NCBI GenBank assembly: GCA_011033025.1
Contig: WFMF01000060.1
Coordinates: 434,001 to 498,000 of the forward strand
Origin: Beroe forskalii
Lineage: Eukaryota > Ctenophora > Nuda > Beroida > Beroidae
Direction: 5' to 3'
Length of the DNA stretch: 64,000 bases
In this document: one piece after another, positions 46,924 through 59,200 of the stretch
Position numbering within the stretch: the first letter of the stretch is position 1
Layout of the letters: every line of letters starts with the position of its first letter
The notes under the pieces: model-generated
Database searches by the model: none
Told to the model about the DNA's origin: nothing
The model's input: the letters and a program-made list of their open reading frames with translations, nothing else
Position numbers and translations under genes: made by a program

Positions 46924-48719
46924 TAAGTTTATTCATGAACTTTGTTATCTGAAACACTATTGAAGACCTCTACACGCATTTTTCGTTGAAGATCAAGAAA
47001 ATTCTTAGATTTTAGAGCTAAAATAATGCCAAATTTTTGGAAAAATATATGTGTTTTTTGCTACACCAGGCCTTAAGGGAGTCTTAGAACAGGACCTAGG
47101 TGGTCTGAACACTCAGATTTGATGGCAGGGACCTCATTAAACATAATCCATGTCTTTGTACCACTTCCATTTATTGGTATGCCGAATTTTGGATTAGCAA
47201 TTACCAAAAATCACAGTTTTACGAAAGTGACATTATTCTAGAATTGACGATTTTAAACACGTTTTAGGTTCCATAGGGTCACCACTAGATAAGTTAGTGA
47301 TGCTACTTAATGCAGTCACTCTTGAGACCCCCCTGCTCAGAATCATCCCATAGTAAGGCTTTATTATCACTTTTGGGGATAATTATTGTCATTGAGATTT
47401 TGTGCAAGATTTTTCGGTCAGTAGCATGGGAAAACAGGGTTTTCAAATTTTCTCATGATGTTATTCTGAATCAGCAGACTTTTTAGGTCCAGAATAACCA
47501 CATCTGAACTCTAAAATGATCTCGATTTGCCCACAAGAATATATTGAAATAATTCCAGATAAATAGTCATCACCCGTTAGTTAATTGTGGGTTTGTGATT
47601 TGACTAACAGTGCATAAAATATTGAATTCACCGACAAATTTCAATAATAATAAGTATATCAGTGCAGAAGAGATCAAAACAGCTAAAATGCAGTAATTCC
47701 AAAGTGAACCTTCTACAGTCGACTCGATAAATGGAATCTTGTACTAGAAATTCTACTACATCGATCACCTCAGTGCTATTGTCAGACGTTGTCTGAAAGC
47801 CTTTGCAGCCTTAGCGCGCCTTAATTTTTCGAATTTGAAAAAAGCAAAAGTCATAATTTAATTTGGGATACGAAATTTGGGGATTTTGAAAAATCCCCAT
47901 ATTTTCGAACCCAAAATTCGATCCCCGGAATTATTGTCCCATGTTAATGTTATTTTATCTTGTAAAGGTATTCATTATAAATTCATTTTTGAATCAATTC
48001 ATGGAATTCAGGGTGGCCCAATCAACCTCAAAATTAAACCCTTTCTTTTCAATCTTTTTTTATATCAGGGGGGGGTATTGTGATATCTGTTCAGTGGTCT
48101 TGGACAAGTGAGACAGCTGTTCTAGTTCATAACATAAGGACCTATAAGGAATGATACATATTACAATATCTTTTACATGATAATAAAGATATAAATTAAT
48201 ATCATAACAACTCCCTTATTTTCTAAAAAGATTCTCTATATCCTTATCTCCCTTTTTAACTTAAAAAACACCTCACGCGTAGATGCGCGGCTCTACTTTT
48301 TAACGTCTCCACTGAATTCTACAATTCACACACTAAAACTGTTCGTGCGCGCATTTACTTTGCGCGTAAACACAAAATTTAACTCAGCGTTTTCCGTTTA
48401 GTACTAAAATTGCCAATTTGTACCAGAGTCTAATATCGTGCGTGTCTTTCTCTTATCGTAAATCGAGATAATAGAAATGTCATCTTATCAACTAGTACAC
48501 ATTAAACTGAAATATCATCTCACACAAATCAGTTCAAATACAATTATATTGTATTCAGCAATCATATAATATCTCATAAAAATGGTAAAAAACTGTCTCG
48601 CATGGATAATTAACAACTTTCATGAATTATTTAAAATCCCATTTTGATACATAGCAAACAGAGTCACATCACGCGGGTTAAAAACCGAACTTACCACACA
48701 AAACATAGTACATTTGATT

Positions 48720-49073
48720 CTAGTGAGCTACCGGATTTCCATAGAAATCAGGTTTCTTGCGAACTCTAGACGAACTGCGAACAGGGGGCGGCGACGGGAC
48801 GGGCGGCAACGGAACGGGCGGCGTCGACGGCGGCAAAGATGATGGTAATATCATCTTTGGTCGTTCGGTCGGAGTGTTAGCATCTTGGTTAACAGGATTT
48901 GGTAAATTAATATCATAATTCAACTTATTACTACTCTTATCGGCAATAATCATGCGTCTGTTCCTGTTTATCAAATTGCCAGACTCATTCTGTAACAGGT
49001 ACGACCGATTCGGAGTCTTGGAGTTCACAATCTGGCCGGGTTGCCAGTTTCCCTTACTAGAATCTTTGTACAA
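48720..49073 (-). pseudogene. Ty3/gypsy-type pol, integrase C-terminal tail
   Basis: Reads LVLYKDSS at its start, then NWQPGQIV, NRSYLLQNESGNLINRNRR and a Pro-rich end PPPVRSSSRVRKKPDF. This is the usual C-terminal part of gypsy-class integrases: a strand-rich domain, then a basic tail beginning SSSRVRKKPD. Stop at 48720. The upstream integrase core continues at 52067, beyond a 3-kb insertion. Confidence 0.8.
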
Positions 49074-49090
49074 AACTAAATCTCCTGTCT

Positions 49091-52056
49091 TGGTTTATTA
49101 TTCGTGTTCTTTTCCGTGCCTCTCCATATCTTAGCCAATATAATCCTATTCCACCCATTTTCTATTATTTTCGTATTTCAGCACCGTTTTTCTATTCCAT
49201 TTATCATTATTTCCCATTCTTTTTCCAGTTCCATACTAAAATAGACAGCAACTAGACCGTTCCTTTTTCCCTTCCGACTATCACTATCTTAGGGCCGTAA
49301 CTCTTTTAAAAAACCACTCACCCTCTCAAAAAACTACCCCTTACTAACGGACTTCTTTATTAACCTTTTAATTTATTTTCTTGTGTTTAAATCAAACGCT
49401 GTTTTTGTTGCTTGTTTGAGACGAATTTTGTTTTGGTCACACCTATAGAAGATCAAAGACAAGCCTTGGAAACTAGCTGATGGGTTTGAATCCCGAAAGA
49501 CCACTAAAGAAAAGCAATTAGGAAAAGGATGAGTGTTTTGAACGCATTTTTAACCTCTTATTTTCTTATTTTATATATATTTTTTTTCTTCTTTTATTAT
49601 TTTTAATATCTACTTAGTACTCACTTACTGGGGAGGGCCGGGGGGTTGCCGTCCTTGCCAGGACGGAAGTGATCAATTTTACCCTAGTACAGAATAATTA
49701 AATTTGGGAAGGGTTAGCAGAGATTGAGATTCATCGAGTATGGGCCATGCGGCATACGCCATGCACGCTATAACCCAAATAATCTCCAACTATAGCGCTA
49801 CATATTTTATGTTACTTTACCACTTTCAAAACTACTGTGCAAAATCAAAATTGCGGACGGTTTCAGATGACAAGTACAACGAATCAACTACTTCCTGCTT
49901 ACCTGTTAACATACCAGTTTTCTACTTCATTTAGAGTATCCACTTTATTGCCACTAGGTGCCGAAGTATCATTTTTTGACTCGTTTTGTCTATCTTCTTT
50001 AATAATAATCTATTAATTAGATTTTCATGACGGGTGCATTAATTCACACTAGTTCTTCTTACTTAAGTTATTAGGAATAAGCTTATTGACTGAAAAGTAT
50101 TCATTACATCAGACATTAAAATCATTTATTCACTCATTTTTCCTGTCCGAACAACCAAAGCTATTCTTATGCGTAAGACTCAGGGTAGTTAATTTCTTTT
50201 AATCCAGTACAATCGTCCCGTAACGGGCGTATAAGCGCATGTTTACTAGCTGTTGCTTTTTATAATCAGTCATAATTCTTTAGCCTCAAGTTTACTGCAG
50301 CTGCATCGACGCAACACTATTTCTCATAGCTCGCTACGATTAAAGTATCTTTTACTTAAATCATCACCATTTTCTTATGGCAATTATTATCTTTACCATA
50401 AGAATACTCTTCACGATGGGCACATTGGTGCAGTACTTCTTTTCGGCAGGCTAATTTTAATTATCTCTCTAACATTCTTCCATTCTAATGATTATGGGTG
50501 TACGGGTAGGTTAGTAGGGAACTGGTAGGGTATTTTACCTCGAATAGCTCTGTCATTCATAATACTCCTTATGATGGAGATATATGCAGGTGTAGCCTTT
50601 TTCCCGACTAGTTTTGCCAATTTATCTTCAACTAGCATTGCTTATTAATCTGTACCGATACTCCTCATGATGGGCGCAATGGCGCAGTATTTCATTGATT
50701 AACTATATTGGACATTTATAGCGTTTTTTCAGCATCTTCATGATAATGATATGCAGGGGTTGCATTGGAGTGATATTCTAAACATCGGCAAGCTTTACCT
50801 TCTTATATTTTTCAATCGACTAGCTAAGTCAAATTGGTAGTATTTTCCAATTAATTAATTCAGAATGTTATTCGGAAAACACTTAAGAATTATAATAACA
50901 ATACGACAAGAACTATACTGGTAGTCTCCCCATGGATGTGCCTGAACAAGAACGACGAATGGGCACCCATAGTAGCTTGAGAAAATATGCTACGGTCGGT
51001 CTTGGAATGAAACAAAAACAACGAAGGACCAGATTGATTCTCTTAGACATCATAGAAGCATTGACCTCAGTTGACAGTTGAAGCTTCGAAGAAGAGAAAT
51101 CGCACTGATTGTTAAGACTACCAGTTTCAACGAGTATACCAAAAAGAAATTAAGGAAATACAGTGGAAAAAAACAAACACACAAATCAAAAACACAAACA
51201 CAGCTTTGGTCATCTGCTATTGATTTGAGATTTTGCATGCCGTTCTTCCTCCTTTATAGATACGTCAAGTACCTATTTCTTCTAGAATTCTCATAATACC
51301 CTAGATTTCTCATAAGTCCACAGCCCATCTTGAAATAGATAGAAGTAGTGGAGGTTTATTTAGATTATGTCTTGGACTTATGGCTTTCTTTTAATATTAT
51401 TAGTGCACTGTCGTGAAAAACCTCTTCATTATTAATTGTGGCCCTCCACACTCTCAGCATGATCACCACTATCACTTAATAAATGCCTTTTTATGTTGGT
51501 TTTTCTAGTATTGGTATGTTAACAGCTTCCTCTTTGACCAGGAACCCTTTCTCTTGTTCCAGCTTCATCGTAATCAGAGACTGTCTGCCAGCTCTAGAGT
51601 GTGGCGACTCTCCAGGTAAGTGGTACTCCTTTCGCATTGGATAACTCTCCTAAAATTCAACACAATGGGCGCAAAGACATAAAGAAAAGGGAAGGAAAGG
51701 ATGCAATTGGTAAAATTTCTGCTGACTGGGGAAATACATTTAGATGTAAAAGGCGCTAAGACGCTAACTGGATTGTTTTAAAACATACTTATAAACCAGC
51801 AAACTCACTTCAATAGACACCTAAGTTATAAAAAAAAAAAATTCAACTGAGGAATAAAGGGGGAAATAAATTGGGAAACAAAAGGGGGTACCTAGATTGT
51901 CCGACGTCATCTGACCCCCTCGCGGGGATCAGACAACATCTGGCAATACAAAGGAGAGTATTCCATAACTAAGCCCATTGCCAAACTATCCCAATTTAAG
52001 AACGGGATTTATTCGGCGAGTCTTGGCTAGCTCAACCAAAAAAAAAAAAAAAAAAA
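49091..52056 (+). mobile_element. Poly(A)-tailed insertion flanked by target-site duplication
   Basis: Ends in about 19 A at 52037-52056. TCTCCTGTCT occurs at 49081-49090 and again at 52057-52066, a 10-13-bp duplication. It is therefore a retroposed sequence in plus orientation, 2.97 kb. No RT or endonuclease ORF was found. It contains loosely repeated ACTCCTCATGATGGGCGCAA units (50.41, 50.56 and 50.66 kb) and a hairpin TCTGACCCC-CTCGC-GGGGATCAGA near the 3' end. It could be a non-autonomous LINE derivative or a retrocopied long non-coding RNA. Confidence 0.75.
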
Positions 52057-52066
52057 TCTCCTGTCT

Positions 52067-52790
52067 CAAAATTACTAATTAGTTCTATTATCATTTCTAA
52101 CGTGACGATCATGAAACTGTTTTGATTTTATCTGACGTTCTTCAAGGATAACTCGGTTATGGGAATCATTTTCAGTAGTTAGATTTAAACATGGCAAATT
52201 AGTTCTAAGTCGTCTATTGAAGAATAACATTGCAGGACTATCAAGATTACTGTCTAAAAGGGTATTTCTAAACACAAGCAATGCTTTATTAAAATCAGAC
52301 CATCTTGAATACATTTTCGTAATAAGTTTTTCACATGCTGAATAGTTCGTTCTTGACCGTTAGATTGAGGTATCGAGCTGACGAAGAATGATGATCAATT
52401 TCATTCTTAAAACAAATTCAGCAAACTGTTTCGACATATACAGTGGATCACCATCACCATGATACACTCAGGATAACCAAATCTACATGATAATTCATTA
52501 ACATGCTTGATAACGATCTTGACTTACCAGGTGATAGAGGTACTTGACGCTTCTGGCCATTTACTAAAGTAGTCAACAGCAATCTGGAATCTCTTACTCC
52601 ACCAATTGAATAAATCAATACCCGATCTTCTGCCACGCATACGACTGGGAACATGTGCTGTCTGAGTGGCTCACTTGGCGGGGATTATTTCTATACTGCA
52701 GACATTCAACACAGTGGTCCACTATTTTATCAATGTCCTTGTTTATATTAGGCCAGAACACAGCTGTGCGAGCTAACTCTCTTTATTGAC
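52067..52790 (-). pseudogene. Ty3/gypsy-type integrase core and zinc-finger region
   Basis: On minus, from 52790 down: VFWPNINKDIDKIVDHCVEC (second half of the HHCC zinc finger), then a core fragment with AVDYFSKWPE. At 52075-52314 follow ALLVFRNTLLDSNLDSPAML and FFNRRLRTNLP, the conserved end of the core. Frameshifts separate the pieces. Truncated at its 5' side by the LINE fragment at 52.78 kb. Confidence 0.8.
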
Positions 52791-53605
52791 GAGTCGTTAA
52801 ATTGGTCAAAGCATGTACAAACTATTGCTAGCAAAATGTCCCGTTATGTGGGAGTCATGTATAAAATTAAAAATACCTACCTTACAGCTAGGCTACAAAT
52901 ATATCATAGCTTTGTCCAGTCTCATCTAAACTTTGTTCTCTGGTATGGGGCTTTTCGGCCAAATCAATATCGATACTCTCTTTAGGAAACAAAAGAAAGG
53001 ACTACGAGCTGTTGTTCCTGGTTTTATAAACTATATAGATACAGGGATGGAGAAACCCCGGCCATACCAAAACCCCATTTCGCTGACTTCTGAATTTGGA
53101 CAATTCACGGAATCGTAGCACTCAATGCATTCCTATTTCTGCGCAAAGTCCGACACTTTCCTTCTGAAATTCCCAAATCATTGCCTCTACTCTTACCAAA
53201 GATAGCCCCATTCCAGGTTCAACGAATCGGCTCATGAAAATTGGTTAAAACTTATGATAACCATTTTATAGGAAAGGTCTCTTTTTCAAAGGTCCTCTTC
53301 TTTTCCTAAGTTGTGATATTGAAGACTCTCTACCCCTGTAATAGTTTCCACCACTAAGTCTTACAAAAATCATGTTAAAAGTAATCTGTTAAAATTCAGA
53401 ATGAAGGCGAACCAACTGAATTAAAGTTGTAATTTTCCCTTTATAACATAGCCGGCCTTAGGGAAATCCAGCCGGAATATTCATAAATGAAAGTTTGCAG
53501 GTTGTAGGCAATTTCACTCCTACATTAACCACATATGACCAGCGGGGAATTTTTATTCTGTATTATGTGTGTTATTTTTCATTTCAATAAAGTTTAATTA
53601 TATGT
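52778..53605 (+). pseudogene. Second non-LTR retrotransposon 3' fragment
   Basis: LFIDESLNWSKHVQTIASKM then YLTARLQIYHSFVQSHLNF is the RT thumb of a CR1/RTE-like LINE. SLFRKQKKGLRAVVPG-type sequence (52933-53118) follows in another frame. NAFLFLRKVRHFPSEIPKSL at 53130-53190 matches the family's tail. An AATAAA is at ~53586. Several frameshifts; dead. Confidence 0.75.
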
Positions 53606-54649
53606 TTCGTTTTTTCGCCCGTAAAAGCGGCAATCCCCCACGGGGGCTTTCAATCATATATATCTGATATCATTTCAAACAAATTTATGGAAAGTTGCAA
53701 CGTTCTAACTTTCTAATTTGAACAAGAAACTGTAAAAGTGTTAACAACTTGATTGAATTTCTTAGCAAAGACACAATAATTTGATGAAATATGGATTATC
53801 ACAGCATTTGTAACAGAATTATTTTGACGTTTCCTGACCTGCTCTTGTATCGAAGGCCACTACAAAGATGGACAGTATTCGAGGGTTGCATGACAAGGGT
53901 GGGGGCTGAAGCTCTGAGAAAAGGAACTCTGATTCTTGCTGTGGAGATAAGAGTGGCTGGCTCTCCTCTGAGATCTGCATATAACACCCGCTGCAGAGTA
54001 TGGACCTAATGGTGGAGGTGGTGGGCACAACAACTACATCCTGATAGATAGAAGGGCTTACAAGGAGTATTCATTGTTTGCAACTTGCAACAAATTAAAC
54101 TGAAATTTCATTAACTTTTGAACATGTAAGAGGACTGCCCATTTGGCAACCTTTGTGGCAACAACAAAAGGTTTTAAGGAAGTTTAAGAAAAAGGTACTA
54201 CAATCATCAGAACTGCAGTGAGAAACAATGCATGATGTAAATGATAAAATTTCAAATGAGCGAGAAAGGTGCTCCATTTTTCAGTCTCTTATTCACAAAA
54301 CCTGAAAACGGGTTCAACAAGTTAAATTCCAATTATCCCAGCACCAAAAAGTAGCAGTATGCATTTGAATAACACCAGTCATAATTCATATACTACGCCA
54401 GATCGAAGGTTATTAATCTGTACTTCTGTACTTTGTAGCTGATAGCTCCATGATTTAGTTTGATGGTTTGATTCTTATTTACAATCTTAGAGGTAAGATT
54501 GGATCTAGGTTACAGGAATTACTCATAAACAAGTAACAAACTGTATTCAGAATAGAATGAATTCATCCATTGTTACCCACTCAGCACACTGAAGTTGTTG
54601 ATTTCTCCGAAATGACTCTTAGGACAGCATAAGATAGTCACTTCGTTAT
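53606..54649. other. No recognised gene
   Basis: 53791-54060 has several open frames, one ending GPNGGGGGHNNYI, but no splice signals or family match that I can defend. The rest probably includes PNO1 3' UTR. Confidence 0.4.
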
Positions 54650-55324
54650 CTAGAACCTTTCAGACATTCTACTTGCAACTGTTCTCATTTTCCCATACAC
54701 CTTAGCAGGAGGACTTCCCAGAATAAGATTGCAAATAGCAGTTCTGGCAATTCTCATATTTTGAAATGAACCAAGGATGTGAATTTTCGAGTCAGCCAAT
54801 ACAATTCTTGTTTTAGTAACATTTTCTATTGTGAATTTTGTCCTTCCACCTTTTCCAGCAATTCTTCCAATTGCCCTAGCCAGGTGATCTCCTTTCAAGG
54901 TTTTCACATCAGCTATTTCGAATGTTTCCAAAAACAAGTCATCTAATCGAACAAGTGCTAAACAATCATCGATGTCGAATCCAAGAGTGAAAGCTCTGAC
55001 AAAGTCTGCAGCTTTCTGGATTGAGCCAATATCAGTTGTTTCTGGTGATGACTTAAGCTCCACATTTCTTGTTTTTACATTGAATCGGATCTGAAGCTTC
55101 AATTGCTCCACAATTGGTGTGTATAACTTCATCCAGCTCTCTTTCAGTGGAGTATACCGATGTGGTGGAATTGGCACTTTCCTCATCTCGTTATTTCCAG
55201 ATTTCAATTTCTCTTTGGAAATGGGAGGAAATGTTGGCTTCTTTACTGAAACTTCTTCATCCATTTCCATATCTTCAGGTCTTGATCTCTTGGATGCAGA
55301 AGGAGATACAGAAGAATCAGTCAT
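54650..55324 (-). CDS. PNO1: RNA-binding protein PNO1 (partner of NOB1 / Dim2)
   Basis: PNO1 is a KH-type RNA-binding factor of the late 40S pre-ribosome, needed with the NOB1 nuclease for 18S 3'-end maturation in nucleus and cytoplasm. 224 codons without an intron, close to the family's usual ~230-270. An acidic, Ser-rich N-terminus (1-35) carries a KRSRPED basic patch. The conserved body begins VPIPPHRYTPLKESWMKLYT. The divergent KH1 (about 80-130) contains RAFTLGFDIDDCLALVRLDD, and KH2 carries AIGRIAGKGGRTKFTIEN with its GxxG loop (GKGG). The end, RTAICNLILGSPPAKVYGKM, is near-invariant in the family. The ATG at 55324 gives the expected N-terminal length. About 0.93 kb downstream of COG3, same strand. 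Confidence 0.95.
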   Translation of the reverse strand: MTDSSVSPSASKRSRPEDMEMDEEVSVKKPTFPPISKEKLKSGNNEMRKVPIPPHRYTPLKESWMKLYTPIVEQLKLQIRFNVKTRNVELKSSPETTDIGSIQKAADFVRAFTLGFDIDDCLALVRLDDLFLETFEIADVKTLKGDHLARAIGRIAGKGGRTKFTIENVTKTRIVLADSKIHILGSFQNMRIARTAICNLILGSPPAKVYGKMRTVASRMSERF

Positions 55325-56255
55325 CTTTCAACAACTATCCTATTGAGAATTATTCATTGTTAATGAGCAAACTTGGACCTGTTATGTGAGTATTATGAAC
55401 ATGTCATTGCACAATGCACAACGTGCCACGGTTTTATATTTTTATTAAAGATTGAAGCTAGGTGGCACCTTGGTCCCTCGTGGATTTTCTCTGTTTTTTT
55501 AAATTAAGGGGGCCTTAGAAATTTTAAGCAAATTAACATAATCTCAGAACCCTTGAAACATGTTATTATCACTTTGAGGTTGTAATGAATTAATCGAAAA
55601 TGAGACTGATAAGGTTCCTGTCATTCACTCATTCCTTAACGTTTTGGCAAAAGGGGGGGGGGGGCAGTGGCTAGGCCACCCAAGGATTTTTACAGAGGGG
55701 GTGTGTAGTATCACAAATAAAATACCATTGACTGTAAAGTTTCCACAGTACTGAACACCCATAAAAAGCGCATTTAATTTGTCCAAATAATTAGTTGTGA
55801 CCCATTACTTTCATGGGACCCAAAGCCACTAAAGTATTATTTTCATGCAAGTTTGTGATCCAAAATGATTTGATTTATTACAATTCAAGTAAAAATATCA
55901 ATTTGTATTAGTAGACATATATATGTATATCTGAAATCGTTGCTGAAGTAAATTGAACTGACACTATTAATGTATTAATTTCATCTTAACTAAAATAAAA
56001 TGTGCCCCTCAAAATTCAAAATGCTAGACATAATACACATTGCATGCACAAAATAGGTACTTCCATAAAATATTTTCACACATGCAAGTCAATTCCATAT
56101 TCAAATATATAAACAAATGAATTAACATATTTTTACTAAGAAACAGTTGAGTAACTAACAAACTAACAAAGGAATCAAGATACTTTTAACTTTTATTAAT
56201 TTAAATAAAAGATGAGTTTCTCAAAAACGTCTGGCATGAAAAGCAAAGATTAATA
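55325..56255. other. Intergenic region between COG3 and PNO1
   Basis: No ORF or repeat of note except a run of G at ~55655. The PNO1 promoter and COG3 3' UTR must lie here; I cannot fix their sites. Confidence 0.5.
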
Positions 56256-59200
56256 TTATTGATCATAAGCTAATGTCAAAGTGAGCTGTTCTGCAGATGG
56301 GCAATTTATAATAAACCTATCTTCCTCATCCAAATTATTAATGACTTTCCTTAGTTCTGAGAACTGTGCCAATATTTGACTCCTAATGGGTCTAAACAGT
56401 ATTGCTTCAGTATCTTTATTTGCCAGATATAGCCTCATTGACTTCTTTATACCAGGCAATTTGTTTGATATCCTCTGAGATGTGTCTGACACAACATTCC
56501 GGCATTGTTCCATAACAGGTCCAATTGATGATTGCTCAATGGTTGCAAGAAATGCATTAATTGGTGATGATAGGAGAGTTGCAGCAGTTGTTATGAAGTC
56601 AGTGCAAGCCTGAAAATATAATAGATATAATCATCTCTTATACATAAAATCACAAATCATGTATGGCACACCCCATGGCCATGCATGTACAGGGAAAAGT
56701 GCATAAGATGATTTTCAAAAGATGTTTGTCATGTCTAACAAAGCTGTTTTGATTAAGTTGCTCATTAAAGTTTAAACAGCTTTTGTTTGGGACAACTGGG
56801 ACATTTGGGACAATTGGGACAAACAAAATGTTGAAAAAAATCAGTCATTTATCATTTTTAATTGATTCAAGTTTTCCTATCATTGAAATGAATTATGAAA
56901 GTTATATTCATACTACTTTATCATGTACATATTGTTTTGGTTGTGTTTGTTTGCAGTTGTTAAGTGTTCCCACTTTCCTATCTCAAAACCTATCATAGGA
57001 AAAAGACATCTGCAGTTGCAATGCAGCAAGTGCTGCTATGTAACAAGCTGGGACAAAAAACACTAAGATGTTGCTCAAAAACACAATCATTTGAGCCCCA
57101 GTTGTCTCTGTCACTTTTGTCCAAATTGTCCCAAATGTCCCATTTGTCACTGTCCCAATTCACTTCTAGAGTCCCATTTTTCTCTGTCTCATTTGTCCCA
57201 ATTGTCCCAATGGTCCCATTTGTCCCAATTGTCCCAGTTTGCATTCACTTTTTGAGTCCCATTTGTTCCATCGACTGAGGTCGATTTTTAGTTTTTGTTG
57301 TCTTTTGATAGAGCAGAATGCCAGCTACCAGTAGGTTTTTATCCCATGAAAAATATTGTTCCTAGAAAAAAGTGTAGAAATTTCAAAACAAGTAACCACG
57401 ACATGTTAGTTGCAGTGAATTTTCATCATATCATATGACATCATCAGGCTGAAATTGCATTGTCAATTTATATCATTGCACACATGCTAACGTATAAATA
57501 TTGATAACCATTAGGTAAGAACTACTCAATATTAAAAACGTGGCAAGACATGTCGATTTAAAGTTCTCAATCAGTTCAAATTGGCATCTTAAGCCTAGGA
57601 CAGAGAATAGCACTCTCCATGGGCACATATCCGAAATGGGTGACCTCGAGTGCGAGTTTGTTTTCAAGGACATTCAAATCCTTGGAAACTGCTCAAACGA
57701 TCTTCGGCTCTGCTATATGGAAAGTGTTATGCTCAGACTAGGCAAGAAACAAACGCTAAATACACAGGAATATTTCATCCCATTGTGCATCTTTTAGGGC
57801 GTTACTTTATCATAATTTTATCAGTTTTATTTGCTTTATCTTTTCAGTTTGTACAGTAGGTAATATTAATTGAGTATTGCATTATTTCATTAATTTATTT
57901 CAGTTTGTAAATTTGATTGATTGAGAACTTTAAATCGTTTTTAATATTGAGTAGTTCTTACCAGTTGGTTATCAATATATTTATACGTTTGCGTGTGTGT
58001 TATGATATAAATTGACAATACAATTTCAGCCTGATGATGTCATATGATATGATGAAAATTCGCTGCAACTAACATGTCGTGGTTACTTGTTTTGAAATTT
58101 CTATGCTTACTCCGTTTCCCTCCAAAAAAGTATAGATTTTTCAAATTGCAAGTTCACCTTTAATTAAAGTATGTGCAAACTTCCAATGCAATTTGCTGAA
58201 AATAAACTTTAAAATCTATCTACCCCAACAAACTTTGGAGAAAACCCTTGAAACTTGGTAGTTATGTTCTAGGCAAATTTAAACTCAAAATTGCATCGAG
58301 CTGATTTTTTTGATCAAAGCCTCAGAAGTAAAAATATGAATTTTCAAAGTTAGCTCCTGTCAAAAAATTGTCAAAAATAGTGATTTCCAAAATTCAAATG
58401 TCGATATTTTCACTTCTGAGGCCTAAATCAAAAATCGTTTCTAGCTTTATCAGAAGCAACAAATACCTGAAAGTCGACCACAGCCCCCCCCCCCTTAACT
58501 TACTTTGTGTTATTGAAAGTTATCATCATAGTTCATACAGTCATACCTTGAGTGACAATTTTTGATTCAAGACAACTCATTCATAAGTTAATCACTCATT
58601 AAAGCATTAACAAATAAATACTGGTCTGTACTGTATTTAAGTTTGCTACATACAGATAACACTTACTAACCTCTTTAAGGTTTATATCAACTTCCTTTTT
58701 GCTATCCAGTACCTTCTTTGTAAGTTGAGGAGCTCCTTGAAATAAAAATTCAAGCAATGCATTGTTTGAACTCAGGGAAAGAATTCTATTTTTGTTGGTC
58801 ATCAAATCAGTTGCAGCAAGCTTGAAATTAGAAAAATCAAGTGCTACTTCATTCACAGTAAAGTTGACATCAAAAGGTGCAATTTGTTCTCTAAGTATAA
58901 GTAAATGTTTGATCAGAAATAGTTGAGAATCCAACAATGAGCTATTTTCACATATTGATTGTGATGCAACTTTCAAGGAATTTATGCAAGCAGAAAGACA
59001 TTCCTGAGCAATGCTTTCAAATACAGATCTGTTAGTACAACGGTATAGTTTGCTAAGGCAAATTAAACTTCGTCTCACTGTAGGATACCACATTCCATAC
59101 TGATTAGAAAGATCTTCATTAAGTTTTGATGGATAAGCCAGATCACCAGGTGATGGGAGGAAATTTGTGATATCAGATTGAATATATGCTTGTGTTCTAT

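Larger units (their letters stand above)
44211..47890. mobile_element. Older TIR element into which Harbinger copy 2 inserted
   Basis: 44284-44445 (GAAATTATTTCC..., GGTTATTCTGGACCTAAAAA) is the reverse complement of 47440-47590 (TTTTTAGGTCCAGAATAACC). Outside these, ACGAAATTTGGGGATTTT occurs at 44228 and 47870 and related ends occur near 61.17 and 63.23 kb. The limits are approximate. No transposase. Confidence 0.55.

Noticed and set aside
53791..54009. 72-codon ORF near PNO1
   Set aside because: Overlapping open frames on both strands, no recognisable domain or splice support.
56993..57278. ORFs of Gly-Thr-Ile-Gly-Thr repeats in the COG3 intron
   Set aside because: Produced by the GGGACAATT minisatellite and located inside an intron.
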